From: Paenibacillus validus NBRC 15382 | Lineage (GTDB): Bacteria > Bacillota > Bacilli > Paenibacillales > NBRC-103111 | Length of the DNA stretch: 64,000 bases | Direction: 5' to 3' | Assembly (NCBI RefSeq): GCF_004000985.1 | Contig: NZ_BIMH01000011.1 | Coordinates: 1-64,000, forward strand | Part shown: positions 7,523 to 19,334 of the stretch, in pieces | How positions within the stretch are numbered: the first letter of the stretch is position 1 | Layout: every line of letters begins with the position of its first letter | Notes under the pieces: generated by a model | Seen by the model: only the letters and a program-made list of their open reading frames with translations | The model's database searches: none | What the model was told of the DNA's origin: nothing | Position numbers and translations under genes: made by a program

Positions 7523-10300
7523 ATGTCAAACGTAGATTATGGAAAAACGTTAAACCTGCTGCAAACCGAGTTTCCGATGCGCGGGAACTTGCCGCAGGCC
7601 GAACCGAAAATGCAGCAGCACTGGGAAGAGATTGACATCTACCGTCTCGTGCAAGAAAGCCGCAAAGGCAAGCCGAAATTTATACTGCATGACGGTCCTC
7701 CGTATGCAAACGGGGATATTCATATCGGCCATGCGCTGAACAAAGTATTGAAAGATATTATCGTCCGCTTCAAAACGATGCAGGGCTACGACGCCCCGTA
7801 CGTGCCGGGCTGGGACACGCACGGCTTGCCGATCGAGCAGGCCATCGCCAACGGCGGCAAGGTCGACCGTAAAAAAATGAGCGTTCCGGAATTCCGCGAT
7901 TACTGTAAAGCCTATGCCCTCGAGTGGGTCGAGAAACAAAAGAAACAGTTCAAGCGGCTAGGTATCCGCGGCGATTGGGAGAACCCGTACGTAACCCTGC
8001 AGCCAAAATACGAAGCCCAGCAAATCCGCGTGTTCGGCGGCATGGTGAACAAAGGTTACATCTACAAAGGGCTGAAGCCGGTCTATTGGTCTCCGTCCTC
8101 GGAGAGCGCGCTGGCCGAAGCGGAAATCGAATATAAAGACAAAACTTCAACCTCGATCTATGTGGCGTTTCAAGTGAAAGACGGAAAAGGCAAGCTGCCC
8201 GAGGATGCCGCGATCGTCATCTGGACGACGACGCCTTGGACGCTTCCTGCCAACCTCGGGATCAGTCTGCATCCGGAATTTGACTACGTGCTGATAGAGG
8301 CGGCCGGCCGCAAGTTTGTGCTTGCGCAAGGGCTGCTCGAAGCGGCGGCGAAGGAAATCGGCTGGACAGACGTGAAGGTGCTGTCTGCCTACAAAGGCGC
8401 CGAGCTGGAGCATGTGCTCTGCCAGCATCCGTTCTACGACCGCACGTCCCTCGTGATGGTCGGCGAGCATGTCACGCTGGAAGCGGGTACGGGCTGCGTT
8501 CATACCGCGCCGGGTCACGGGGAAGATGACTTTGTCATCGGGCAACGTTATAACATCGGCGTGTTGTGTCCGGTGGACGATCAGGGGCATTTTACGGCGG
8601 AAGCGCCGGGCTTTGAAGGCATGTTCTACGATAAGGGAAACAAGGTGATCACGGAGATGCTGCAAGCTTCCGGCCACCTGCTGCATATGAACACGATCCA
8701 GCATCAATACCCGCATGACTGGCGGACGAAGAAGCCCGTTATCTTCCGTGCGACCGAGCAATGGTTCGCTTCCGTCGATAAATTCCGTCAAGCGATGCTG
8801 GACGAAATCAAACGCATCGACTGGACGCCGGAGTGGGGCGAGACCCGTCTGCACAACATGATCGCCGAGCGCGGCGACTGGTGTATTTCCCGGCAACGGG
8901 CATGGGGCGTTCCGATTCCGATCTTCTATTGCCGCAGCTGCAACGAGCCGCTCGTGAATGAGTCGACGATCGAGCATGTTGCGGGCATCTTCGAGCAGGA
9001 GGGCTCGAATGCATGGTTCTTGAAGGATGAGAAAGAGCTGCTGCCGGCAGGTACCGTGTGCCCGTCCTGCGGACACGACCATTTCCGCAAAGAAACGGAT
9101 ATTATGGACGTATGGTTCGATTCCGGCTCCAGCCATGTAGCGGTATTGGAGACGCGCGAGGAACTGCAATGGCCGGCTGACTTGTATTTGGAAGGATCGG
9201 ACCAATATCGCGGCTGGTTCAACTCCTCGTTGATCACGGGTGTTGCGGTGAAGGGGCAAGCGCCTTACAAAGGTATCCTGTCCCACGGCTTCACGCTGGA
9301 CGGCGAAGGACGGAAAATGTCCAAGTCACTCGGCAATACGATCGATCCGAAGCAAGTGGCAGACAAGCTGGGCGCTGAAATTTTGCGTCTGTGGGTGTCC
9401 TCAACCGACTTTCAGGCGGATCAACGCATCTCGGATAACATCTTGACCCAAACGTCCGAGGGTTACCGGAAGATCCGCAACACGCTGCGCTTCCTGCTCG
9501 GCAACCTGTCGGATTTCGACCCGGCTCGCGATCGCGTCGACGTGTCTGCTCTGAACGAGCTTGACCGATTCGCCATGATTCGTCTGCACCGGATGGCCGA
9601 CAAAGTAATTAAAGCTTACGACAAGTATGAGTTCCATGTCGTTTATCAAGCGGTGCATCATTATTGCGCCGTCGAAATGAGCGCGTTCTACCTGGATATT
9701 CTGAAAGATCGCCTGTACGCCAGCGCGGCGGCGGATCCGGAGCGAAAAGCGGCACAAACCGTATTGTACGACACGCTAACGGTTATAACTAAACTGATCG
9801 CGCCGATCCTGCCGCATACCGCGGACGAAGTGTGGAAATATATCCCGGGCACGGAACTGGCCAGCGTGCAGCTCGCCTATTTGCCGGAAGTGAATGCGGA
9901 CTTGTTCGATGAAGCGTTGGAGCAGAAGTGGGAATCGTTCATCTCGCTGCGTGACGATGTGCTGAAGGCGCTGGAAGAAGCGCGCAAGGAGAAGCTCATC
10001 GGGAACTCGCTCAGCGCTTGCGTGCATCTGTATCCGAATGCGGAAGCCGCGAAGCTGCTTGCCGGCTTTGACAGGCTGGATCTGCTCTTCATCGTGTCGG
10101 GTGTCGTCGTGCACGAAGCGGGAGAGACGGTGCCTGCCGGGGCGCATGCATTCAAGGAAATGGCGGTGTCCATCGCTGTAGCAGACGGTGAGAAGTGCGA
10201 GCGCTGCTGGATCGTCACGCCGGAGGTTGGACACGATCCGGAGCATCCTACGTTGTGCAAACGGTGCTCAGGCGTCTTGAAAGAAGGCGCTGCGGTTTAA
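7523..10300 (+). CDS. ileS: Isoleucyl-tRNA synthetase
   Basis: This enzyme charges tRNA-Ile with isoleucine in the cytoplasm and edits misactivated valine. The 925-residue protein has the class I HIGH signature at residues 67-70 (ANGDIHIGH), the KMSKS loop near residue 598, and the editing domain between them ([27 protein letters not shown]). A cysteine pair cluster occurs in the catalytic insertion (CRSC, CPSC), and the C-terminal zinc finger is CERCW / CKRC. This is the bacterial-type (IleS1) architecture. ATG 7523 follows the T-box leader by 34 bases. It is followed by a bidirectional hairpin. Confidence 0.98.
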   Translation: MSNVDYGKTLNLLQTEFPMRGNLPQAEPKMQQHWEEIDIYRLVQESRKGKPKFILHDGPPYANGDIHIGHALNKVLKDIIVRFKTMQGYDAPYVPGWDTHGLPIEQAIANGGKVDRKKMSVPEFRDYCKAYALEWVEKQKKQFKRLGIRGDWENPYVTLQPKYEAQQIRVFGGMVNKGYIYKGLKPVYWSPSSESALAEAEIEYKDKTSTSIYVAFQVKDGKGKLPEDAAIVIWTTTPWTLPANLGISLHPEFDYVLIEAAGRKFVLAQGLLEAAAKEIGWTDVKVLSAYKGAELEHVLCQHPFYDRTSLVMVGEHVTLEAGTGCVHTAPGHGEDDFVIGQRYNIGVLCPVDDQGHFTAEAPGFEGMFYDKGNKVITEMLQASGHLLHMNTIQHQYPHDWRTKKPVIFRATEQWFASVDKFRQAMLDEIKRIDWTPEWGETRLHNMIAERGDWCISRQRAWGVPIPIFYCRSCNEPLVNESTIEHVAGIFEQEGSNAWFLKDEKELLPAGTVCPSCGHDHFRKETDIMDVWFDSGSSHVAVLETREELQWPADLYLEGSDQYRGWFNSSLITGVAVKGQAPYKGILSHGFTLDGEGRKMSKSLGNTIDPKQVADKLGAEILRLWVSSTDFQADQRISDNILTQTSEGYRKIRNTLRFLLGNLSDFDPARDRVDVSALNELDRFAMIRLHRMADKVIKAYDKYEFHVVYQAVHHYCAVEMSAFYLDILKDRLYASAAADPERKAAQTVLYDTLTVITKLIAPILPHTADEVWKYIPGTELASVQLAYLPEVNADLFDEALEQKWESFISLRDDVLKALEEARKEKLIGNSLSACVHLYPNAEAAKLLAGFDRLDLLFIVSGVVVHEAGETVPAGAHAFKEMAVSIAVADGEKCERCWIVTPEVGHDPEHPTLCKRCSGVLKEGAAV

Positions 10301-10319
10301 CCCGGTGTATCCGCGCAAA

Positions 10320-10365
10320 CAAGTAACGAGCGATCTCCGGCTGAGGCCGGAACGCTCGTTACTTG
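10320..10365. terminator. Bidirectional hairpin between ileS and the DksA-like gene
   Basis: CAAGTAACGAGCG at 10320-10332 pairs exactly with CGCTCGTTACTTG at 10353-10365, with a further inner CCGG/CCGG pairing. It lies between convergent genes and probably stops transcription on both strands, although T tracts are weak. Confidence 0.75.
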
Positions 10366-10396
10366 TTGCGTTGATTCCGTATTCCGCACGCAACGT

Positions 10397-11158
10397 TCAG
10401 TCGTAGCTGTCCTCCACGGAAGATTCTTGTTCCAGTAAGCCGTAGCCTTCGCCATTGCGCATATAATCGCGGTAAGCCTGGTTGCGGACGACGGTGACCT
10501 GTTGGCCGTACAGATCGGTCGCGACGAAGCTTTCGAACGATTCGACGTAACCGACATTCTCTTCGGCTTCGATCTCCATATCGTTGTAGTTGTTGGATAT
10601 ATCCGGATCTTCCGCCATCGCCGGGGAATTGGATGTGCCCCAGCTCTCCACGATTTGCCAAGCGTCTTCGCCGTCAAATTGATTTTGATCGGGGAGCTCG
10701 TCCAAGCTCGTACGTCCGAATGGCGGAGCCAGCAGCTGCTCTTCCACAGGTCTGCGCTCCGATTCGTTCGGGTCGGGCACATGCTTGACGCAGTACGCCG
10801 CGGTAGGCATAGCTTGCAGCCGTTCGAACGGTATCGGTTGCCCGCAAGCGCGGCACGTTCCGTATGCACCCGTTTCGATGCGTGCGAGCGCTTCGTTGAT
10901 GTCGGTTAAGTGACGTTCCGCATTTTCAAGCAAAGCGATGTCTTTAGCCCGCTCGAACATTTCGCTGCCGAGGTCGGCCGGATGGTTGTCGTAAGCGGAT
11001 AGTTCACCGGTTTGATCGCGGAGCGAATTTTCCAGGCCTTCGTGCTCTCGGTCGGTCAAGTGCGCTTGAAGCCACTGCTGCTCTTCCTGAAGCTTAGCGC
11101 TCAGCTCCTGCAGTTGGGCCCCGGATAACGCGTGATCCCGGGATGGAACGTTCGTCAA
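10397..11158 (-). CDS. TraR/DksA-type zinc-finger protein (YteA/YlyA family)
   Basis: This is a DksA-like protein of the Bacillales YteA family, which includes YlyA, a forespore protein that adjusts sigma-G-dependent expression in B. subtilis. The 253-residue product has an N-terminal coiled coil (about residues 10-95) and a zinc finger (CRACGQPIPFERL to YCVKH) in which the last ligand position is His rather than Cys. The C-terminal half is acidic and probably flexible. The B. subtilis gene in this position (ylyA) is co-oriented with ileS, but here the gene lies on the opposite strand, between ileS and lspA. ATG 11158 is preceded on its strand by GAGGAGGCGATC. Confidence 0.85.
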   Translation of the reverse strand: MTNVPSRDHALSGAQLQELSAKLQEEQQWLQAHLTDREHEGLENSLRDQTGELSAYDNHPADLGSEMFERAKDIALLENAERHLTDINEALARIETGAYGTCRACGQPIPFERLQAMPTAAYCVKHVPDPNESERRPVEEQLLAPPFGRTSLDELPDQNQFDGEDAWQIVESWGTSNSPAMAEDPDISNNYNDMEIEAEENVGYVESFESFVATDLYGQQVTVVRNQAYRDYMRNGEGYGLLEQESSVEDSYD

Positions 11159-11264
11159 GATGATCGCCTCCTCGAGGTGGTTGCCTACCGTTAGTTTAAG
11201 CGGACCGGAATTTTTTTAGCTAGGTAAATCCTTGTAATGTCAGCTCGAATAAGGGGTTGTTCCA

Positions 11265-11795
11265 TTGAAATATTTACAATACTACGTGTACGCCGTCATC
11301 GTGCTGCTTATCGACCAAGCGACGAAATGGGTGATTGTCAACCGCTTGGTGATTGGAGAATCGCGTTCCGTTATCGGCGAATTTTTCCAAATTACGTCGC
11401 ACCGGAATAAAGGAGCGGCCTTCGGCATCCTGCAAAACCAACGATGGTTTTTCATCGTTATCACGATCTTTGTCGTGATCGGTATCATCTGGTATTTGAA
11501 AAAGACGTTGGACGAAGGCAAGAAGCTGCTGCCGTTTGCGTTAAGCTTGCTGCTGGGCGGAGCGCTCGGCAATTTCATCGACCGGGCGAGAACGGGCGAG
11601 GTGGTTGACTTCTTCCAATTTACATTCGATTTCAGCTGGCTGCAGACGCCTTATATTTTCCCCATTTTCAATGTGGCGGATTCCGCAATCGTCTCCGGCG
11701 TCGCTTTGATCTTCCTGGACGCGTTAATCAGTTGGCGCCGCGAGGCGAAGCAGAACGTCAAGACCGGATCGGAAAGCGGGGATTTGCAGCCATGA
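11265..11795 (+). CDS. lspA: Lipoprotein signal peptidase II
   Basis: LspA is the membrane aspartic protease that removes the signal peptide from diacylglyceryl-modified prolipoproteins. The 176-residue protein has four hydrophobic segments and the family motifs NKGAAFGIL (about 48-56), GGALGNFIDR with Asp106, and FNVADSAI with Asp139, the two catalytic aspartates. The start is TTG 11265 after AAGGGG. The C-terminal tail is charged and longer than usual. It overlaps the start of ylyB by four bases (ATGA), implying translational coupling. Its substrates in this window include the lipoproteins near 44.0, 48.9 and 56.7 kb. Confidence 0.96.
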   Translation: MKYLQYYVYAVIVLLIDQATKWVIVNRLVIGESRSVIGEFFQITSHRNKGAAFGILQNQRWFFIVITIFVVIGIIWYLKKTLDEGKKLLPFALSLLLGGALGNFIDRARTGEVVDFFQFTFDFSWLQTPYIFPIFNVADSAIVSGVALIFLDALISWRREAKQNVKTGSESGDLQP

Positions 11796-12748
11796 GCGGA
11801 GTGCAGCAAGAAGTCTCCGGGGATTTGGATTCCCGCCAGGAATGGGTCATTGAAGCGACGGAAGCGGGCGAACGCATCGACAAGTTTCTAACCGAGGCGC
11901 TGGATGAGGAGGTGTCGCGGACGCAGGTGCAGCAATGGATCAAGGAAGGCCATGCAACTATCGACGGCCGCGTGGTCAAGCCGAACTACAAGCTGAACGA
12001 GGGCGAAACGCTGGCGCTGATCATCCCCGAGCCGCAGGAGCTGGAAGTGGCCGCGGAGCCGATTCCGCTCGATGTCGTCTACGAGGACTCGGACGTGATT
12101 GTCATCAATAAACCGCGCGGCCTTGTCGTGCACCCGGCGCCCGGCCATTACAGCGGCACGCTCGTGAACGGGCTGATGTACCACTGCCAGGACTTGTCCG
12201 GCATTAATGGGGTGATGCGTCCCGGCATCGTGCACCGGATCGACAAGGATACTTCGGGACTGCTGATGGCTGCGAAGAACGACCTGGCCCACAGCGGGCT
12301 GGCCGCGCAGCTGAAGGCGCACACGGTCAACCGCAAGTATATCGCCCTTGTGCACGGCAACGTGCCGCACGACAACGGAACGATCGATGCGCCGATCGGC
12401 CGCGATCCGAAGGACCGCAAGCTGTACACGGTCACAGAGAAGAACAGCAAGCGTGCCGTCACGCATTTTCTCGTATTGGAACGATTCGGCGACTACACGT
12501 TAGTCGAGCTGAAGCTGGAAACGGGACGAACGCACCAGATTCGCGTCCACATGAAGTTTATCGGGCATCCGCTGGTCGGCGACCCGGCCTACGGCCTGTC
12601 GAAGAGCAGGGGCGTCGTCATGGAAGGGCAAGCCTTGCATGCCGCCGTCCTCGGCTTCGAACACCCGCGCTCCGGAAAGTGGCTGGAGTTTGAAGCGCCG
12701 CTGCCGGACGATATGCTGCGATTGTTGGACGTACTAAAAACGCGATAA
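11792..12748 (+). CDS. ylyB: RluD-family 23S rRNA pseudouridine synthase YlyB
   Basis: This enzyme converts specific uridines of 23S rRNA to pseudouridine. The 318-residue product has an N-terminal S4 RNA-binding domain (about residues 27-85) and the RluA/RluD catalytic domain with HRIDKDTSGLL, in which Asp151 is the catalytic residue. GRTHQIRVHMKFIGHPL and GDPAYG near the C-terminus are family motifs. I take ATG 11792, which overlaps the lspA stop, in preference to an upstream reading inside lspA. It is followed 16 bases later by patA. Confidence 0.95.
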   Translation: MSGVQQEVSGDLDSRQEWVIEATEAGERIDKFLTEALDEEVSRTQVQQWIKEGHATIDGRVVKPNYKLNEGETLALIIPEPQELEVAAEPIPLDVVYEDSDVIVINKPRGLVVHPAPGHYSGTLVNGLMYHCQDLSGINGVMRPGIVHRIDKDTSGLLMAAKNDLAHSGLAAQLKAHTVNRKYIALVHGNVPHDNGTIDAPIGRDPKDRKLYTVTEKNSKRAVTHFLVLERFGDYTLVELKLETGRTHQIRVHMKFIGHPLVGDPAYGLSKSRGVVMEGQALHAAVLGFEHPRSGKWLEFEAPLPDDMLRLLDVLKTR

Positions 12749-12764
12749 GGAATGAAAGCCGGAC

Positions 12765-13937
12765 ATGGAACAATTGGAGAGGCTCATTAATCCGCGGGTC
12801 AAAGACATTCAAATTTCAGGCATCCGTAAAATTTCGAATCTGGTCAGCGGATATAAGGATGCGATTACACTGACCATCGGGCAGCCGGATTTTCCGACGC
12901 CTGAACATATTTTGCACGCGGCGGAGCAGGCCATCGCCGACCACCGCACGACCTACACGCCGAATCCGGGGCTGCCGGAACTGCGGTCGGCCATTTCACA
13001 GTTCGTGAAGGGGAAGTACGGACTGGAGTATGCCGCAGCGGACGAAATCATCGTGACGACTGGCGCAAGCCAGGCGCTCGATATTACGCTGCGGACGCTG
13101 CTGACCGAAGGCAGCGAGGTTATTTTACCGGGTCCGATCTATCCCGGCTATGAGCCGCTTGTCCGATTGTGCGGAGGCGTACCGGTCTATGTGGATACGC
13201 GATCCAATGGCTTCAAGCTGACTGCAGAACTGCTTGAGCCGCATCTGACGGACCGGACCCGCTGCGTCGTTCTCTGTTACCCGTCAAACCCGACCGGTCG
13301 CGTCCTGGCGCCGGAAGAGCTGGCGGAGATCGGACAATTGCTGGCCGATCGGGAAGTGTTCGTCATCGCCGACGAAATTTACAGCGAGCTTATCTACGAT
13401 GCGCCGCACCGCTCTTTCGCGGCCGTGCCGGGCATGCGTGAGCAAACGATCGTCATTAACGGTTTGTCGAAATCCCATTCCATGACAGGCTGGCGGATCG
13501 GCTTCACGCTTGCGCCCGCCTACTTGTCCCAGCATATGGTCAAGGTTCATCAGTACAACGTGACCTGCGCAAGCTCGATCAGTCAATACGCGGCGATTGA
13601 AGCGCTGACAGCGGGCGTGGATGACGCTGCCCCCATGAAAGCCGAGTATCGCAAGCGCCGCGATTTCGTATACGACCGGTTGACCGGCATGGGCTTTACG
13701 CTGGAGAAGCCGGAAGGGGCGTTCTATATGTTCCCTTCGATCGAGCGGTTCGGGTTGACGTCGATGGAGTTCACGATGCGTCTGCTCGAGGAGCACCGCG
13801 TCGCGGTTGTTCCGGGGGATGCCTTCTCGCATTTCGGGGAAGGGTACGTGCGGCTTTCGTATGCATACGGGATGGATGTGCTGGAAGCCGGGATGGACCG
13901 GCTGGAGGCGTTCGTGAAGAAGCTGCCCCACCGTTGA
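12765..13937 (+). CDS. patA: N-acetyl-LL-diaminopimelate aminotransferase PatA
   Basis: PatA is a fold-type I PLP aminotransferase that makes N-acetyl-LL-diaminopimelate in the acetylase branch of lysine and peptidoglycan precursor synthesis. The 390-residue protein has CYPSNPTGR, the aspartate motif VIADEIYSELIY, the PLP lysine in INGLSKSHSMTGWRIG (Lys236), and a final arginine motif YVRLSYA. The assignment over other class I aminotransferases rests partly on context: the two neighbouring minus-strand genes encode the next and previous enzymes of this branch. It is co-oriented with ylyB (16-base gap) and probably transcribed with it. General aspartate or aromatic aminotransferase activity cannot be excluded. 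Confidence 0.85.
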   Translation: MEQLERLINPRVKDIQISGIRKISNLVSGYKDAITLTIGQPDFPTPEHILHAAEQAIADHRTTYTPNPGLPELRSAISQFVKGKYGLEYAAADEIIVTTGASQALDITLRTLLTEGSEVILPGPIYPGYEPLVRLCGGVPVYVDTRSNGFKLTAELLEPHLTDRTRCVVLCYPSNPTGRVLAPEELAEIGQLLADREVFVIADEIYSELIYDAPHRSFAAVPGMREQTIVINGLSKSHSMTGWRIGFTLAPAYLSQHMVKVHQYNVTCASSISQYAAIEALTAGVDDAAPMKAEYRKRRDFVYDRLTGMGFTLEKPEGAFYMFPSIERFGLTSMEFTMRLLEEHRVAVVPGDAFSHFGEGYVRLSYAYGMDVLEAGMDRLEAFVKKLPHR

Positions 13938-13969
13938 ATTTGGCGCCATGTTATCGAATTTTAACTGCG

Positions 13970-14005
13970 CAAACAGCCGTTCGGAATGATCCGGACGGCT
14001 GTTTG
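13970..14005. terminator. Bidirectional terminator between patA and dapL
   Basis: CAAACAGCCGT at 13970-13980 pairs with ACGGCTGTTTG at 13995-14005, with inner TCGGA/TCCGG pairing. The A-rich and T-rich flanks allow function on both strands between these convergent genes. Confidence 0.85.
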
Positions 14006-14019
14006 CATATCATTTCAGG

Positions 14020-15168
14020 CTATTGCTCCGACTTCCAGGTCAGAAAGCGGGTCATGAGGCCGATGGCCGTATCGATGGCCGCTTCGTCTGGCTCGATCTT
14101 CGCATGATGCAGCCCGTACGGGGTATTGACGCCGAGCCAGAACATGAAGCCGGGAATCGATTCGAGGAAATATCCGAAATCTTCGCCGGTCATCGCTTCC
14201 GTACATTCATGAAGCTTCACGCCGAACTCCGCCTGCGATTCGCTGAGCCAGCTCATAAACTCCGCGGTCACGGACTTTTCGTTATACACCTGCATGTAAT
14301 TTGAACCGTAATCGATCTCAGCTTTACAGGCGAACGAAGCCTCTATGCCGTTCACGATCGCTTCTATGCGCGATTTAACGAGCTTCATCGTATCGGCGGA
14401 TAAAGTGCGGATCGTTCCTTCGAGGCGCGCCCGCTCCGCGATGATGTTCTGCTTCGTGCCGCCGTCGATCTTGCCGATCGTGATCACGGCGGAGTCGAGC
14501 GGGTTCACATTGCGCGCGATGACGGTTTGCAGCTGGCCGACAAGCTGACAAGCGGCGACGACCATATCGTTGGCGTTGTGCGGGAAGGCGGCGTGCCCCC
14601 CGGTGCCCACAAGGTCGATAAAGAGCTCGGACGTGTTGGCGAACAGGATGCCGGGCTTCGTCGCAATCGTGCCGACCGGATATTCCGGGGCGATATGCAG
14701 CGCGAAGATCTCGTCCGGACGCCAAGCCTGAAACTCTTCGCTTTCGAGCATCGGAAGCGCGCCGCCCGGACCTTCCTCCGCCGGTTGAAAAATAAACGTC
14801 AAATCGTCGCGGATCGGATGAGAGGCAAAATGGGCCAAAATCCCGAGCCCGATGCTCATATGCAAATCGTGGCCGCACGCGTGCATGAAACCGGGATGCG
14901 TCGATTTGAACTCGTAACCGGTGTCCTCCTGAATGGGCAAGCCGTCCATATCGGCACGGTAGCCGTACCTGCGCTTCGGCGCGGTTCCGCGAACGTTCAC
15001 GAGAAGACCGGTCCGCCATTTGCGAACTTCGATGCGGTCCTGCGGCAGACGGGAAATAAAGTCAAGCAAATAAGCTTGCGTTTTGAATTCCTGGAAGCCC
15101 GGTTCGGGGATTTGGTGCAGCTCGCGGCGCACCTGAACGAACGGGCTGGGAATGACGGTTTTGCTCAT
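14020..15168 (-). CDS. dapL: N-acetyldiaminopimelate deacetylase
   Basis: This M20-family metallohydrolase (YkuR in B. subtilis) removes the acetyl group from N-acetyl-LL-diaminopimelate to give LL-diaminopimelate. The 382-residue product has the M20D metal-site motifs [25 protein letters not shown] and [11 protein letters not shown], and the dimerisation insert around residues 180-290 ([13 protein letters not shown]). I start at ATG 15168, because the longer open reading frame upstream has no family resemblance. AGGAGG lies 13 bases upstream, a somewhat long spacer. It follows dapH with a GC-rich hairpin between them. Confidence 0.93.
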   Translation of the reverse strand: MSKTVIPSPFVQVRRELHQIPEPGFQEFKTQAYLLDFISRLPQDRIEVRKWRTGLLVNVRGTAPKRRYGYRADMDGLPIQEDTGYEFKSTHPGFMHACGHDLHMSIGLGILAHFASHPIRDDLTFIFQPAEEGPGGALPMLESEEFQAWRPDEIFALHIAPEYPVGTIATKPGILFANTSELFIDLVGTGGHAAFPHNANDMVVAACQLVGQLQTVIARNVNPLDSAVITIGKIDGGTKQNIIAERARLEGTIRTLSADTMKLVKSRIEAIVNGIEASFACKAEIDYGSNYMQVYNEKSVTAEFMSWLSESQAEFGVKLHECTEAMTGEDFGYFLESIPGFMFWLGVNTPYGLHHAKIEPDEAAIDTAIGLMTRFLTWKSEQ

Positions 15169-15221
15169 AAGCGAACCAGAGCCTCCTATAAGAAAGCAAT
15201 TTGGGCCGTGCACGGTTAACA

Positions 15222-15249
15222 GAAAGGCCCGGCGCCAGGCGCCGAGCCG
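15222..15249 (-). terminator. GC-rich hairpin between dapH and dapL
   Basis: Read on the minus strand, GGCTCGGCGCC pairs with GGCGCCGGGCC and is followed by TTTCTGTT. It could be a partial terminator that lowers dapL expression relative to dapH. Confidence 0.5.
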
Positions 15250-15263
15250 CATCCATGCGCTAT

Positions 15264-15977
15264 TTACAAGGTGCGCAGGTCTTTCAAAATTTCCGTTTTG
15301 GACTTTGTCTTGTCGTCCACTTTCTTGATCACGCGTGCTGGCGTACCCGCCACAACACTGAAAGGAGGCACATCTTCCACGACGACCGCGCCGGCCGCCA
15401 CGACGGAACCTTCCCCTACGCGCACGCCTTCCAGAATAACTGCGTTCGCGCCGACGAGCACATCGTCTTCGATCACGACCGGCTGCGCCGAAGGCGGCTC
15501 GATGACACCCGCGAGGACGGAGCCTGCGCCGATGTGGCACATTTTACCGACTTTCACGCGGCCGCCGATGACGACGCCCATATCGATCATGGTGCCTTCG
15601 CCGATGGAAGCGCCGATGTTGATGACGGCACCCATCATAATGATGGCGTTGTCGCCGATGCCGACCATATCGCGGATGATGGCGCCCGGCTCGATGCGGG
15701 CGTTGATGCCTTTCAGGTCGAGCAGCGGAATGGCGGAGTTGCGGCGGTCGTTCTCGACGACGTAGTCTTCGATTTTCGCGCTTTGCTCGTCAAGCACCGC
15801 TTTAATATCGGTCCATTCGCCGAACAGGACGCCGCTTTTGCCGGATACGAACGCTTGGATCGTATCGCCGAAAGCGATGGATTCCAAATCGCCTTTTACA
15901 TATACTTTCACCGGGGTTTTCTTTTTGCTTGTTTTGATAAGATTAATGACTTCTTCGGTATTCATTTCGATCGACAT
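15264..15977 (-). CDS. dapH: Tetrahydrodipicolinate N-acetyltransferase
   Basis: DapH (YkuQ) transfers acetyl from acetyl-CoA to tetrahydrodipicolinate, opening the acetylase branch of diaminopimelate synthesis. The 237-residue protein has an N-terminal alpha/beta domain ([12 protein letters not shown]) and a left-handed beta-helix of hexapeptide repeats (about residues 90-215; [20 protein letters not shown]). [20 protein letters not shown] and [15 protein letters not shown] match the B. subtilis enzyme closely. AAGGAG precedes the ATG by a long 15-base spacer; a stop codon just upstream fixes the frame. A sigma-A promoter is visible at 16041-16069. Confidence 0.96.
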   Translation of the reverse strand: MSIEMNTEEVINLIKTSKKKTPVKVYVKGDLESIAFGDTIQAFVSGKSGVLFGEWTDIKAVLDEQSAKIEDYVVENDRRNSAIPLLDLKGINARIEPGAIIRDMVGIGDNAIIMMGAVINIGASIGEGTMIDMGVVIGGRVKVGKMCHIGAGSVLAGVIEPPSAQPVVIEDDVLVGANAVILEGVRVGEGSVVAAGAVVVEDVPPFSVVAGTPARVIKKVDDKTKSKTEILKDLRTL

Positions 15978-16040
15978 AATGTTTCACTTCCACTCCTTAT
16001 GTAAGGTTGCCGCTCGGACAAGCGGACACGAACTACATCT

Positions 16041-16069
16041 TTTATAGCACAATCCACCGTTTCTAGCAA
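16041..16069 (-). promoter_or_regulatory. Promoter of dapH
   Basis: On the minus strand, TTGCTA (16069-16064) and TATAAA (16046-16041) are separated by 17 bases, 64 bases upstream of dapH. No lysine riboswitch is apparent between promoter and gene. Confidence 0.7.
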
Positions 16070-16204
16070 TGTTTAAGACCCCGCATGCCGCAAAAGGAGA
16101 CCGGGCCCGAACGCGATAACGCAACTGGCGGCCCTGACAGGAAAGGCAATGCCGATTCATCGTCCGCTTGTTCGGTTCGAACGATGAAGGCACCTCGACG
16201 TCTA

Positions 16205-16233
16205 TTGACATCCGCTGTCGAACGTGGGATAAT
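16205..16233 (+). promoter_or_regulatory. Promoter of the pyrimidine operon
   Basis: TTGACA at 16205-16210 and GATAAT at 16228-16233 are separated by 17 bases, just upstream of the PyrR-binding leader. A TGTCGAA heptamer lies in the spacer, but that motif is common in this window. The 130 bases between this and the dapH promoter show nothing recognisable. Confidence 0.85.
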
Positions 16234-16245
16234 GCTCGTAACTGA

Positions 16246-17963
<1,718 letters not shown>

Positions 17964-18009
17964 GCGAAGGGGATTGCGCGAAACATTTTAACCATATGTG
18001 GAGGTTTTC

Positions 18010-19293
18010 ATGGGAATTTGGATCTTGAACGCCCGCGTTGTCAGCGCAGGGAATGAAACACAAGCGAAGCACGTGCTGGTGGAGGGCGGTCTCGTGGCCC
18101 GTATTGCAGATGCGGACGGCACGTCGCCGGATGTCGGCGGACATGAAGTGATCGATGCCAAGGGCAAGCTGCTGACGCCGGGATTGATCGACATGCACGT
18201 GCACCTGCGCGAACCTGGCTTTGAACATAAAGAAACGATTGCGACCGGTACACGCTCGGCTGCCCGCGGAGGTTTCACAACCATCGCCTGCATGCCGAAC
18301 ACGAGGCCGGTCATCGACACGGTCGAGACCGTGAAGTACGTGCTGGACAAAGCGGAAACCGAAGGCGTCGTCCGCGTGCTTCCGTACGGCTGTATTACGA
18401 AAAACGAGCTCGGCCGCGAGCTGACCGACTTCGAAGCACTGAAGGAAGCGGGCGTAATCGGGTATACGGATGACGGGGTCGGCGTGCAAAGCGCTCAGAT
18501 GATGAAAGACGCGATGGCTAAAGCGGCCTCGATCGGCATGCCGGTTATCGCGCACTGCGAAGACAACACGCTGGTAGAGGGCGCCGCCTTCTCGGAAGGC
18601 TCTTTCGCTCGCAAGCACGGGCTGAAGGGCATTCCGAACGAGTCGGAAGCGATTCATGTGGGCCGCGATATTTTGCTGGCTGAAGCGACGGGCGTCCATT
18701 ATCATGTGTGCCACGTCAGCACGGAGCAATCGGTCCGGCTGATCCGGCAGGCGAAACAGATCGGCATCAAGGTGACGGCGGAGGTATGTCCGCACCATCT
18801 GCTGCTCTCGGACGAAGATATTCCCGGACTCGACGCCAACTGGAAAATGAATCCGCCGCTGCGCACGCCGCGAGACGTGCAGGCTTGTATCGAAGGTCTC
18901 ATGGACGGTACGATTGATATCATCGTAACGGACCACGCGCCGCACAGCGAGGAAGAGAAGGCGCGCGGCGTACAGCTCGCTCCGTTCGGCATCGTCGGCT
19001 TCGAGACGGCCTTCCCGCTTCTGTACACGAAGTTCGTGGAAACGGGGGCCTGGAGTCTGGAGTTTCTGATCGACAAGATGACGAAGCTGCCGGCCGAAGT
19101 GTTCGGACTGCCGTGGGGAACGATAACTGAAGGTAAACCGGCGGATTTAACCTTGATCGACCTGGAGTCGGAGAAAGCGGTCGATCCGGCGGAATTCGCT
19201 TCGAAGGGACGCAACACCCCGTTTACGGGCTGGGTGCTTAAGGGCTGGCCGACGCTGACGATGGTGGAAGGCAAGGTTGTTTGGTCGGTATGA
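18010..19293 (+). CDS. pyrC: Dihydroorotase
   Basis: PyrC closes carbamoyl aspartate to dihydroorotate. The 427-residue product is a type I amidohydrolase with the zinc motif DMHVHLREPGFEHKET, IAHCEDN, the later HVCHVST, and the catalytic aspartate in TDHAPHSEEEK. ATG 18010 lies five bases after GGAGG; a GTG at 17998 would place the ribosome binding site inside the gene. The length matches the B. subtilis enzyme. It is third in the pyr operon, 46 bases after pyrB. Confidence 0.97.
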   Translation: MGIWILNARVVSAGNETQAKHVLVEGGLVARIADADGTSPDVGGHEVIDAKGKLLTPGLIDMHVHLREPGFEHKETIATGTRSAARGGFTTIACMPNTRPVIDTVETVKYVLDKAETEGVVRVLPYGCITKNELGRELTDFEALKEAGVIGYTDDGVGVQSAQMMKDAMAKAASIGMPVIAHCEDNTLVEGAAFSEGSFARKHGLKGIPNESEAIHVGRDILLAEATGVHYHVCHVSTEQSVRLIRQAKQIGIKVTAEVCPHHLLLSDEDIPGLDANWKMNPPLRTPRDVQACIEGLMDGTIDIIVTDHAPHSEEEKARGVQLAPFGIVGFETAFPLLYTKFVETGAWSLEFLIDKMTKLPAEVFGLPWGTITEGKPADLTLIDLESEKAVDPAEFASKGRNTPFTGWVLKGWPTLTMVEGKVVWSV

Positions 19294-19334
19294 TGTAAAG
19301 CTTGAAAACAACATTACATAAGGAGTGAGCATCG

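Noticed and set aside
15169-15540. N-terminal extension of dapL overlapping dapH on the same strand
   Set aside because: The sequence is basic, lacks family resemblance and runs through dapH; the M20 protein starts at 15168.
16216-16222. TGTCGAA (0A box) inside the pyr promoter spacer
   Set aside because: The heptamer occurs many times in coding sequence of this window, so one copy is not evidence of Spo0A control.
18398-19274. Long antisense frames across pyrC, carA, carB, ileS and other genes
   Set aside because: High GC content leaves shadow frames open; none has a ribosome binding site or recognisable domains.
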